Source: Armatimonadota bacterium
GTDB lineage: Bacteria > Armatimonadota > Zipacnadia > UBA1398 > JAKPQA01
NCBI GenBank assembly: GCA_029547025.1
Contig: JAKPQA010000020.1
Location: 1-46,947, forward strand
Reading direction: 5' to 3'
DNA length: 46,947 nt
Shown: one piece after another, positions 1-7,344 of the stretch
Numbering within the stretch: the first letter of the stretch is position 1
Layout: every line of letters begins with the position of its first letter
Translations under genes and position numbers: made by a program
Notes under the pieces: model-generated
What the model saw: the letters and a program-made list of their open reading frames with translations, nothing else
Database searches by the model: none
What the model was told of the DNA's origin: nothing

Positions 1-443
1 ACCGGCCGGACAGGGACCAGACGCTCGAGGCGCTGTTCTCCGACCGCGTCGTGGTGTTCGACGGTCACGGGGCGAAAGCCGTGATCGGTAACCAGATGGG
101 GGACGAAGCGACCATGCCCGCTTCCATCGGCGCTCTGCACGACCAGTACGGCTTCACCTCGGCGGCCAAGTTCGTGCTGCTGGAGTGTTGCCTGTCCGCA
201 CTCAATACGCCGGCCAGCGTCGCCAACGCGCTCGAGTACGTCGGCGTCGACTGCATCATCGGCTGGACGATCAACTGCCCGGGCTCGGACCCAGGCTACT
301 TCGAGCTCCTGGACCTGATGTGCAACCAGGGGAAGAGCGCCTACCGGGCGTACCTGCAGGTGTGCATGGATCACCTCGACACCTGGGGGCCCGAGAACAC
401 GCGGATCATCGGCAACGCCGAGCTCTGGGGGGAGCCACTGTGA
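1..443 (+). CDS. C-terminal part of a clan CD (caspase/gingipain-like) peptidase-type protein, 5' partial
   Basis: The frame is open from base 3 and runs off the left edge, so the N-terminus is missing; the GTG at 51 is only an internal codon. The visible part has the look of a clan CD cysteine peptidase fold: a hydrophobic strand ending in FDGHGAK (candidate catalytic His), then about 40 residues later a strand FVLLECC (candidate catalytic Cys), then a strand with IIGWT followed by PGSDPGYFELL, as in gingipain, caspase and CHAT-type domains. The His/Cys spacing fits the clan; assignment to a family is not possible from this fragment. The stop overlaps the GTG start of the next gene, so the two are probably translationally coupled. 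It may be an active peptidase or an inactive CHAT-like module. Confidence 0.6.
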   Translation, partial: RPDRDQTLEALFSDRVVVFDGHGAKAVIGNQMGDEATMPASIGALHDQYGFTSAAKFVLLECCLSALNTPASVANALEYVGVDCIIGWTINCPGSDPGYFELLDLMCNQGKSAYRAYLQVCMDHLDTWGPENTRIIGNAELWGEPL

Positions 444-1429
444 AGCATTCCGCGCCGTTGCTGCTGCTCGTAGTGCTGCAAGTCGGGGGTCTGGCATTGG
501 CGGCCATCGGCGCCGTGACCGAGGATGAGGCCGCGCAGATCGCGCTTCAGACCGTCAAGAGAGCCGCTGGTAGCGCCGCGCGAATCACCGAGCGCGACCT
601 CGGCCAGCGCAGTTGGACGTTTACCGTGGACGACCGGTGGTGGGTTGGTGTCGTGCCAGCCACGGGCAGCGTGCCCATCATGGCGGACCTAGACCTCCGT
701 GAGTCGGAGGACCCGGAGGGCGCGCTGGATGCTCCGCTCAGCTCTACCGAGATCGAGGCTGCAGCACTGGAGCTCCTGCGCAAGGTCTTCCCTGGCTTCG
801 ACATGGCGGAGTTCGTGCTGAAGTCGGCGAAGCCAGTGGGTCAGCGTGCCCGCGTGAGCGCCTACTGGCGCCGCATCATCCCGGGGTGTGGGTTCCCCGG
901 CCCCGGCCAGTGCCACGTCGAGTTCCGTTGGTCCGACCGCGCTATCGCCGAGATCGGCGCTGAGTGCCCGCCGATCCCGGACGAGTGGCGCAGGCCCGCC
1001 ACCGTCACGGCCGAGCGAGCCGAGGCGATCGGCAAGGCGGCCCTGGGCGACCTGCAGGGCGGATGGCTCGAGACCACCAAGGACCTGTGCGTGTGGGATG
1101 AGCCGAATCCTCCGCGCCCAGCCTGGAATGTGCTGTTGCGCTCCGGGCCGCGCGACAAGCCCGAGGAGTGCATGTCCATCCGCAGCGTATTCGTCGATCC
1201 GTGGACCGGCGAGATCGTCCACACCACCACGTGGAAGAGCGCCGCGGCTGGGCCTGCGGAGCCACAGGCGAAGCCAAACGGCACAGCCACCATGCCAACG
1301 GCGCAACCGCCGACGGACGCGGAGGCCGAGCGCTCGGCGCATGGCCGGTGGCTGTTTGCTGCCGGCGCCGCAGTGCTGGCGATCGCGCTCGGAGCGGCCA
1401 TGGTGTGCGTGCGGCGAAGGAGGAGCTGA
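440..1429 (+). CDS. Membrane-anchored YcdB/PepSY-like secreted protein
   Basis: Start chosen at the GTG at 440, which overlaps the TGA of the upstream gene; the frame is open further upstream but that part reads over the real upstream CDS. The product is 329 residues. Residues 1-23 form a Sec signal peptide (KHSAPLLLLVVLQ core). Two copies of a PepSY/YcdB-like alpha-beta unit follow: one begins VTEDEAAQIAL with a conserved W-x-F strand, the second begins VTAERAEAIGKAAL and ends in VDPWTGEIV, the usual 'D..TG.i' closing strand of PepSY-type domains. A C-terminal membrane helix (LFAAGAAVLAIALGAAM) is followed by Arg residues, so the domains should face the outside. PepSY-type domains often act as peptidase inhibitors; coupling to the clan CD gene makes an inhibitor or partner role possible, but this is inference. 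Confidence 0.65.
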   Translation: MKHSAPLLLLVVLQVGGLALAAIGAVTEDEAAQIALQTVKRAAGSAARITERDLGQRSWTFTVDDRWWVGVVPATGSVPIMADLDLRESEDPEGALDAPLSSTEIEAAALELLRKVFPGFDMAEFVLKSAKPVGQRARVSAYWRRIIPGCGFPGPGQCHVEFRWSDRAIAEIGAECPPIPDEWRRPATVTAERAEAIGKAALGDLQGGWLETTKDLCVWDEPNPPRPAWNVLLRSGPRDKPEECMSIRSVFVDPWTGEIVHTTTWKSAAAGPAEPQAKPNGTATMPTAQPPTDAEAERSAHGRWLFAAGAAVLAIALGAAMVCVRRRRS

Positions 1430-1787
1430 GGCCGCGCCCGGCGCTCTACCCGGCCCTGCGGAGCGGCCTGGGAGCGAAAGACAGCAGGAGGCCGGTGAGA
1501 CCCGATCGTCCCGCTCGACACCTGATGGGCGACCGAGACGGTCGCCCTATGCGGCCAGCCGGGCTCATTGGGGGCCCCTCCGAAGACCGTACGAACCACC
1601 ATGGAAGGGGCCCGCGAAGCGGGGCCTGCGGGATGGGGCGAGGTCGCGGCGCCCTTCGTCACGCCGGGCGGGCGCGACGGCTCGGGAACGGCGGGGTTGG
1701 GGGTCTTCGGGTGGTGGGCTCTGGGGCGACATGCCGGTCGCCCTTGCGCCCGGCACGAGAGCAGGCCGTCGGGCCGGCCGAGATCGC
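1430..1787. other. Non-coding gap between convergent genes
   Basis: Two genes converge on this 358-bp stretch. Open frames here lack a ribosome binding site and have no recognisable protein content. It holds two related short hairpins (1527-1547 and 1724-1743, listed separately) and several G/C runs, but no T-tract typical of an intrinsic terminator. No tRNA or known small RNA is recognisable. Confidence 0.6.
1527..1743. repeat. Pair of hairpins with the same stem
   Basis: GGGCGACC-GAGAC-GGTCGCCC at 1527-1547 is a perfect 8-bp stem with a 5-nt loop. GGGCGAC-ATGCCG-GTCGCCC at 1724-1743 repeats the same 7-bp stem with a different 6-nt loop. They sit 197 bp apart (start to start) between two convergent genes, so they could act as paired bidirectional transcription or mRNA-end signals, or be copies of a short palindromic repeat. 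Confidence 0.5.
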
Positions 1788-3176
1788 CTACTTCCGTGCC
1801 ACGGTTGAGAGCATGAGGTTACCCTGGTCCTCGAAAGCCAGGTTGGCACCGTCTGAGGCCCAGGCGAGGCCGTAGGCGTATTTCCGGACCGGAACGTCGC
1901 CCATGCTCGCGACCTGTCCGTTCTCGAGGTCGATGCACCACAGGCTAGACTTGCCGGCGTACTCGACGGTCACGGCCATGAGACGGCCGCCGGGGGCGAC
2001 GGCAGGTTGCTGCACGGATCCGGCGATGGGGACCTCGGCGGCGGTGGCCCCGGGCTCGGTCGAGGCCCACAGCATGACGCGGTCCGACTTGTCGAAGTAC
2101 TGGCCGTCACCGCTGACGTCTCGTCCTGCGGCGGCGCGCGCGTAGATGCGGCCGCCATCGGGCGAGAAGTGGACCGCGCCGAAGTCCCATCCCTCGGCCG
2201 CCTTGCCCTGCATGGCGATCCAGTCCTTGCCTGTGACCAGTGAGCGGACGTGAACCGCCTCGGCGGTGCCCGTGGGCGCCTCGGAGATGTAGGCCAGGAG
2301 CTGGCCGTCGGGCGACCACGAGAAGTCGCGAGCCGCCTCAGCCACGGGCCAGGACCCGCCACCCACCTCTATGACGTGAATCTCACCCGCGTCGGATAGA
2401 GCTGCGAGCAGATCGCCGTTGGGCGACCAAGCGAACCGCGTGATGGAGACGGAGAGCGCCTCGGAAGGAGACTCATCGGGGACCACCCACCACAGGCTGT
2501 CGCCGTCAACGGTCTTGGAGGGGGCGAGGAAGGCCACGCGACTGCCGTCGGGCGACCACGCGAAATCGCCGAAGGGCGAGGCGCTGGCGGCGAGCTGGCG
2601 GGGCTCGAGTCTCTGGAGATCCGCCAACCACAGGGAGGCATCCTCCTCGTCGCCCTGGCGAAAGACCACTCGGCCACCATCGGGCGACAACTTGGGGTCC
2701 GTGCCACGGATCTGGATCGATGCACCCGTGGGGCCCGGTTGCTCCGGGGCGGCGTTGGCGGGGGTCTTGAACTCGGGGGAGCACAGGAGCGGAGTGTGGT
2801 CGCCCAGCCAGACGAATGAGCGCGACAGCGCGGGTCCGGCCTTGGTGGTCAGCATGAGGGATCGGTTCTGACCCGTTCGCTGCAGGAGGTAGACGTAGTA
2901 GCGGTGCATGCGCGCTTTGTCGGGTATGGCGTCCAACACGAATGCCAACCAGTTGCCGTCAGGCGAGAATGAGATGTCGTAGAGGTACTCGATCTGTCGG
3001 AAGATCCCTTCGGCCATGAGATCGGGGATGGCGGCCACAGCGCGTGTGTCGGTGATCTGCAATGCCGCCGGTTCGGCCCCGGCCAGCCGTTCGGGTTCGG
3101 GCCCGGTCAGCGCGCCCCAGGCGATCGGTATGACGATGGACACCATGAATGCGACAGACAGTGCTAGGGGTCGCAT
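1788..3176 (-). CDS. Secreted TolB/PD40 beta-propeller protein
   Basis: The frame extends to 3245, but the ATG at 3176 has a GAGAGGAG ribosome site six bases ahead and opens a signal peptide (MRPLALSVAFMVS), so it is the start; 462 residues. At least eight blade motifs of the WD40-like/PD40 type are visible, including FSPDGNWLAF, LSPDGGRVVF, WSPDGSRVAF, WSPNGDLLAAL, WSPDGQLLAYI and FSPDGGRIYA. This repeat is the signature of TolB-type six- to eight-bladed propellers. No peptidase or other catalytic domain follows, so it is probably a periplasmic or surface binding scaffold. It stands alone on the minus strand and diverges from the strong promoter at 3239-3267. Its own promoter is not obvious. 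Confidence 0.85.
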   Translation of the reverse strand: MRPLALSVAFMVSIVIPIAWGALTGPEPERLAGAEPAALQITDTRAVAAIPDLMAEGIFRQIEYLYDISFSPDGNWLAFVLDAIPDKARMHRYYVYLLQRTGQNRSLMLTTKAGPALSRSFVWLGDHTPLLCSPEFKTPANAAPEQPGPTGASIQIRGTDPKLSPDGGRVVFRQGDEEDASLWLADLQRLEPRQLAASASPFGDFAWSPDGSRVAFLAPSKTVDGDSLWWVVPDESPSEALSVSITRFAWSPNGDLLAALSDAGEIHVIEVGGGSWPVAEAARDFSWSPDGQLLAYISEAPTGTAEAVHVRSLVTGKDWIAMQGKAAEGWDFGAVHFSPDGGRIYARAAAGRDVSGDGQYFDKSDRVMLWASTEPGATAAEVPIAGSVQQPAVAPGGRLMAVTVEYAGKSSLWCIDLENGQVASMGDVPVRKYAYGLAWASDGANLAFEDQGNLMLSTVARK

Positions 3177-3238
3177 AGGGTCTCCTCTCAAGTCCTCGAG
3201 GGTTGGCATTTGGACGCACGAGCTGGCCGGGCGTTTCC

Positions 3239-3267
3239 TTGACACCCGACCGGGGCGCTTTTATACT
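3239..3267 (+). promoter_or_regulatory. Near-consensus sigma-70 promoter
   Basis: TTGACA at 3239-3244 (6/6), a 17-bp spacer, and TATACT at 3262-3267 (5/6) give an almost ideal housekeeping promoter, striking in such GC-rich DNA. Transcription should start near 3274, giving a leader of about 184 nt to the R3H ATPase gene. An ATG at 3276, almost at the expected start of the RNA, opens a 67-codon frame that overlaps the start of that gene. Confidence 0.75.
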
Positions 3268-3457
3268 GCGGTTGGATGAGAAGCGGCCCTCGACGTGGTC
3301 TTACGGCTGGATGGCATCGACCTTCGGTTGGCTTCTCGGCTCACCTGCCGGCGCCCGCATATCCTGGGCCCGCCCCTCCCGATCCCGCTGATCCGCTACG
3401 CGATTCATCCCCTCGTTCATTGGGCCTGCGGCGAGACGAGGCGATAGGGTATTCAAC

Positions 3458-5017
3458 ATGGACTTGCGATCCGGCCTGACGATCGAGAGCGACCTGGAGC
3501 TGTTCATCAGCGCTCTTCCGAGTGACCTGCAGGAGTCCCTCCGGGGCGATCCGAGGGGCGACGCATTGCTCGAGGTGGTCATGGATCTGGGACGACTCCC
3601 CGAGGCGCGCTATCCGGATCGTATCGTAGCGCTGCGCGCGACGCCAGTGACGGAGGACGACCTGCGGTATGTGGCGTCCAGCGTGAGCGCCTTTGGCGGC
3701 GACAATCGGGCGGGCATTGAGCGCACCCTTCACCGCATCTCGGCCATCCGCAACCGAGGGGGCCAGATCGTCGGGCTCACCTGCCGCGTCGGGCGAGCGG
3801 TGTACGGCACCATCGATATCATCCAGGACATCGTTGAGACCGGCAAGTCCATCCTGCTACTGGGTCGGCCTGGTATCGGGAAGACGACGAAACTGCGTGA
3901 GATCGCCCGGGTTCTGGCGGACACGGTGAATCGCCGAGTCGTGGTGGTCGATACTTCGAATGAGATTGGTGGGGATGGGGACATCCCTCACAGCGCCATT
4001 GGCCGGGCGCGCCGCATGCAGGTTCCGGTGCCGGCGGCGCAACATGCGGTGATGATCGAGGCGGTGGAGAACCACATGCCGGAGGTCATTATCGTGGATG
4101 AGATCGGGACCGAGGAGGAGGCACGGGCGGCCCGGACGATTGCGGAGCGCGGTGTCCAGTTGGTGGCCACGGCGCATGGCAACACGCTCGAGAACGTGCT
4201 GATGAACCCGACACTTTCTGATCTGGTCGGTGGTGTTCAGGCGGTGACCCTGGGTGATGACGAGGCGCGTCGGCGCGGCACCCAGAAGACGGTGTTGGAG
4301 CGGCGGGCGCCGCCGACCTTCGACATCGTCATCGAGATGGTCGAGATGGACGAGCTGGTGGTGCACGAGGATGTGGCTCAGGCGGTGGATGCCCTTCTGC
4401 GGGGCATGGAACCGCCGAGGGAGTGCCGCAGGCGGGCCGCAGATGGGTCGGTGGAGCGCGAGCGCGTTGTGGCCACTTCGGAGCCCACGATGCTGAAGGG
4501 CACGGCGATTGCGGGCCGGTGGGCCGACGCGACGCCGGTGGCTCCGGATGAGGGCCGCCGGACGGCGCATGTGTATGCGTATGGTATCAGCCGGGATCGG
4601 CTGGACCAGGCGATCCGGGAGCTGGGAGTGGCGGCTCGGGTCACCAAGGATTGGAAGGAGGCGGACCTGGTCGTGTCGCTGCGGGCCCATCAGAAGCGTT
4701 TCCGGGCGAAACTGCGGACGCTTGGGCCGGACACGGCGGTGCGCTTCTTACGGGGCAACACCTACGCCCAGGTGTATGGATGCCTGCGTGAGTTCTTCTC
4801 GCTGTCGAGGGAGAGCACGGAGGAGCAGGCCATCGAGGAGGCCCGGACGGCCATCGAGCGGGCCATCGCGGGAGAGAGCGACATCGAGCTGACCCCACGG
4901 AACTCGTATTTGAGGAAGCTCCAGCACGAGTTGGCCAGCGCCTACCAGATCGAGTCGCGGAGTGTGGGCGAGGAGCCGCGCCGTCGCGTGGTGATCGCGG
5001 GCGGGAGCGGGCGATGA
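3458..5017 (+). CDS. AAA-type ATPase with C-terminal R3H motif (Ycf45/SpoIIIAA-like)
   Basis: 519 residues. The N-terminal domain is followed by a RecA/AAA-type core: Walker A GRPGIGKTTK (about residues 137-146), a strand VVVVDTSNEIGG, Walker B EVIIVDEIG (about 209-217) and a sensor-like ATAHGNTLENVL. This order is that of the SpoIIIAA/Ycf45 family. Near the C-terminus RKLQH (R-x3-H) is an R3H single-stranded nucleic-acid binding motif, so the protein is the cyanobacterial/Chloroflexi/Armatimonadota type rather than the shorter sporulation protein. The cellular role of the family outside spores is unsettled; nucleic-acid binding driven by ATP is likely. The stop overlaps the tmk start (ATGA). 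The Shine-Dalgarno is weak (GATAGGG), and the leader is long. Confidence 0.88.
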   Translation: MDLRSGLTIESDLELFISALPSDLQESLRGDPRGDALLEVVMDLGRLPEARYPDRIVALRATPVTEDDLRYVASSVSAFGGDNRAGIERTLHRISAIRNRGGQIVGLTCRVGRAVYGTIDIIQDIVETGKSILLLGRPGIGKTTKLREIARVLADTVNRRVVVVDTSNEIGGDGDIPHSAIGRARRMQVPVPAAQHAVMIEAVENHMPEVIIVDEIGTEEEARAARTIAERGVQLVATAHGNTLENVLMNPTLSDLVGGVQAVTLGDDEARRRGTQKTVLERRAPPTFDIVIEMVEMDELVVHEDVAQAVDALLRGMEPPRECRRRAADGSVERERVVATSEPTMLKGTAIAGRWADATPVAPDEGRRTAHVYAYGISRDRLDQAIRELGVAARVTKDWKEADLVVSLRAHQKRFRAKLRTLGPDTAVRFLRGNTYAQVYGCLREFFSLSRESTEEQAIEEARTAIERAIAGESDIELTPRNSYLRKLQHELASAYQIESRSVGEEPRRRVVIAGGSGR

Positions 5018-5664
5018 GGCCGGCGGGCCGGGGTCTGTTCGTGGCTTTCGAGGGAGGGGACGGGACGGGCAAGACGACCCAGTGCCGTCTGCTCGTGGAT
5101 GCGTTACGCGCTCGAGGTGTCGCCGTCGTTGCGACGAGGGAACCCGGGGGCACAGCCCTCGGGGATCGGGTTCGGGATCTTCTTTTGCATTCGGGGATCG
5201 ACATCGGTCCCATGGCGGAGGCCCTGCTCTTCGCGGCGGCCCGCGCCCAGCACGTGACCGAGGTGATTGCGCCCGCCCTGGCGCGGGGCGAGACGGTGGT
5301 GTGCGATCGGTTTCTGGGGTCGAGCCTGGTCTATCAGGGCATTGGGCTGGGGCTCGGTATGGAGACGGTACGCGCCGTGAACGAGCTGGCCACGGCTGGG
5401 GTGCTGCCGGATGTCACGGTGGTTCTCGATGTCCCTGTCGAGGAGAGTCTTCGACGCAAACATGCGGACGGGGAGCTGCCGGACACGGTGGAGTCGCGCG
5501 GCAGCCGGTTTCACGAACGGGTGCGCGAGGGGTACCGGGGCCTGGGCAGTCAGTTGCCGGGCCGCGTGGCCGTGCTGGATGGCACCGGGCCCGTCGGCGA
5601 GGTGCACGGGCGGGTATGCGCGATCATCGACGCGGCGCTGAGGGGCTATGGCACCGATGCTTGA
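5014..5664 (+). CDS. tmk: Thymidylate kinase
   Basis: Phosphorylates dTMP to dTDP with ATP in the cytoplasm, an essential step of dTTP synthesis. 216 residues, normal for the family. Visible motifs: P-loop FEGGDGTGKTT (residues about 11-21), the substrate segment TREPGGTALGDRVRDLL, the DRX motif DRFLGSSLVYQG, and the Arg-rich LID region near ESLRRK. The ATG at 5014 lies inside the stop of the R3H gene, and the 3' end overlaps holB by 17 bp, so the three genes form one translationally coupled unit. The tmk-holB order is widely conserved in bacteria and ties nucleotide supply to replisome genes. Confidence 0.96.
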   Translation: MRPAGRGLFVAFEGGDGTGKTTQCRLLVDALRARGVAVVATREPGGTALGDRVRDLLLHSGIDIGPMAEALLFAAARAQHVTEVIAPALARGETVVCDRFLGSSLVYQGIGLGLGMETVRAVNELATAGVLPDVTVVLDVPVEESLRRKHADGELPDTVESRGSRFHERVREGYRGLGSQLPGRVAVLDGTGPVGEVHGRVCAIIDAALRGYGTDA

Positions 5665-6826
5665 GGGGTTCGCCGGGCAGGAGGTTGCGCTTCGGCTGGT
5701 TGCCAACGCCCTGCAGCGCGACGAGGTGCCCCATGCGTACCTTGTGGCGGGACCTCGGTGGCTGGGCAAGCGGCGGGCGGCGCTGAGCCTCGGCCGCCTG
5801 TTGGCGTGCCACGCTCCTCGGCTTGAGTCCACCGACGGTCCGACCCCTTGCGGCGAGTGCCGCTCGTGCGTCCTGCCGTTCGGCCCGGGGACGCACCATG
5901 ATCTGGTGGTCATCGAGCCGGAGGCCCCTCCTGCGAAGACGGCGGCCACGGACGAGGCCAGTGGCGAGGCCAGCGCCGAGTCGGTCATCGCGGTGGCCTC
6001 GGGCGTGATCCGTGTGGAGCAGATCCGCGATGCCGAACGCCGGTTGAGCCGCAGCCTGGTGGCCGGGAGGCGTCGGGTGTGTGTGGTGCCGGACGCGGAG
6101 CGGATGTGCCGGGTGGCGTCCGCGGGGAATGCTTTCCTGAAGACTCTGGAGGAACCTCCTCCCCATACGGCGATTGTGCTTACCGCAAGCAACCCGGCGG
6201 ACCTGCTACCGACGATCGTCTCCCGCTGCCTCATGCTGCCATTCCATCCCCTGAGCGCGGAACAACTGGCGCGGGCGATGTGTTGGGTCGAGGGTGGCGC
6301 AGGGGTGGCGGAGAGCGAGGCGGCGCTGGCGGCGGCCCTTTCGTGCGGGCGGCTGGGGCTCGCGGAGCTGATGGTTCGAGAGCCGGGTCTTCGCCAGGTG
6401 CGGGACCGCGTTCTGACGATCCTCCGCGAGAGCTGGCTGGGAGGCGGCCTTGGGTCACTGCGGGGGCCGGAGGAGGTCCACAGCCTGTGTGTCGAATGGT
6501 GGACGCGGACGGCTGGGGCTGGTGCAGCGGGGGAACTCGGGGCCACGGGACGCGAGCGAGCGGTGCGGGCGGCGGCTCCCGAGCTGCTGGCGTTCATGGA
6601 GGGGTATATTCGGGATGTGATGGCCTTCCGCGTGGGGGCCCGTTCGGGCCTTCAGAATCCCGACCGGGCCGAGGACGTGGCCGCAGATGCCCAGCGTTTC
6701 AGCCCGGAGGGGCTCATCGCGCGGCTTCGGGCGTTGGCCCGTACGCGGCGGGCTCTTGCGGCAAACGCGAGCTCTCGGCTGGCACTGGAGGTAGCCCTTG
6801 CCCGCATGCGCAATCTTCCCCGGTGA
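5648..6826 (+). CDS. holB: DNA polymerase III delta' subunit (clamp loader)
   Basis: 392 residues. The N-terminal AAA+ domain has a weak P-loop (GPRWLGKRRAAL, with Arg where Thr/Ser is usual), a four-cysteine zinc module (LACH then CGECRSC), and the diagnostic delta' segment FLKTLEEPPPHT followed by SNPADLLPTIVSRC (sensor 1/SRC motif). The SRC motif marks clamp-loader subunits that supply the trans arginine finger. The C-terminal part is the variable collar region. Start chosen at ATG 5648, inside tmk; an ATG nine bases downstream at 5657 is equally possible because GAGGGG lies 2 and 11 bases ahead of the two. The zinc module is intact, unlike the P-loop. Confidence 0.9.
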   Translation: MAPMLEGFAGQEVALRLVANALQRDEVPHAYLVAGPRWLGKRRAALSLGRLLACHAPRLESTDGPTPCGECRSCVLPFGPGTHHDLVVIEPEAPPAKTAATDEASGEASAESVIAVASGVIRVEQIRDAERRLSRSLVAGRRRVCVVPDAERMCRVASAGNAFLKTLEEPPPHTAIVLTASNPADLLPTIVSRCLMLPFHPLSAEQLARAMCWVEGGAGVAESEAALAAALSCGRLGLAELMVREPGLRQVRDRVLTILRESWLGGGLGSLRGPEEVHSLCVEWWTRTAGAGAAGELGATGRERAVRAAAPELLAFMEGYIRDVMAFRVGARSGLQNPDRAEDVAADAQRFSPEGLIARLRALARTRRALAANASSRLALEVALARMRNLPR

Positions 6827-6853
6827 TCGGGTGTACCTAGAAAGAGGAGATCG

Positions 6854-7183
6854 ATGATGGCCAAGCCAACCGATGTGACGTCCGCCACCTTCGAGGCCGA
6901 AGTGCTGCAGAGTGATCTACCGGTTCTGGTCGATTTCTGGGCCGCCTGGTGCGGACCGTGTCGTGCCGTGGCGCCGGTGGTGGCGTCCATAGCGGAGCGG
7001 TACAGCGGCCGCCTGAAGGTATGCAAGGTCGACGTCGACGCGAACCGGGACATCGCCGAGAAGTATGAGATCCGTGGCATCCCCACGTTGCTGTTCTTCC
7101 GGGGAGGAGAGACTGCGGCTCAGCACGTGGGTCTGCTTTCGGAGTCCGACTTGGCGGCCAAGGTGGACGAGGTTCTGGCCTAG
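6854..7183 (+). CDS. trxA: Thioredoxin
   Basis: 109 residues, the normal size. The active site is WCGPC (about residues 33-37), preceded by the usual VLVDFWAAW strand and followed by the cis-Pro loop GIPTLLFF and the closing Gly-rich strand. There is no signal peptide, so it is a cytoplasmic general disulfide reductase. An AAGAGGAG ribosome site stands just ahead of the ATG; a second ATG immediately follows the first. It lies 27 bp after holB and 161 bp before the HtrA gene, so it may be read from the upstream promoter or have its own. Confidence 0.95.
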   Translation: MMAKPTDVTSATFEAEVLQSDLPVLVDFWAAWCGPCRAVAPVVASIAERYSGRLKVCKVDVDANRDIAEKYEIRGIPTLLFFRGGETAAQHVGLLSESDLAAKVDEVLA

Positions 7184-7284
7184 GCTCTCGGGTGGGTGCG
7201 GAGGGTCGCGACCTGGCGGGCCAACCATTTGCCGCCGGGATCGTCCTAACGGGTTGAGCTGTGGGACGAGGACCGGTTTCTTGT

Positions 7285-7300
7285 GCCGCCGGCCGGCGGC
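7285..7300. promoter_or_regulatory. Perfect 16-bp palindrome in the htrA leader
   Basis: GCCGCCGGCCGGCGGC reads identically on both strands. It lies 45 bp ahead of the htrA ATG, in the only sizeable gap of the plus-strand run. It could be an operator for a dimeric regulator or a hairpin limiting read-through from trxA; there is no T-tract. In GC-rich DNA a chance palindrome cannot be excluded. Confidence 0.35.
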
Positions 7301-7344
7301 GCAAGCCCGATGGTGAGGTGGCAAGGATCGAAGGAGGGATCAGC

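Noticed and set aside
1573-1584. GGCCCCTCCGAA matching the reverse complement of 34594-34605 inside the element
   Set aside because: A 12-base match alone is expected often by chance in a window this long and GC-rich; the flanks do not align, so I do not call a second element copy.
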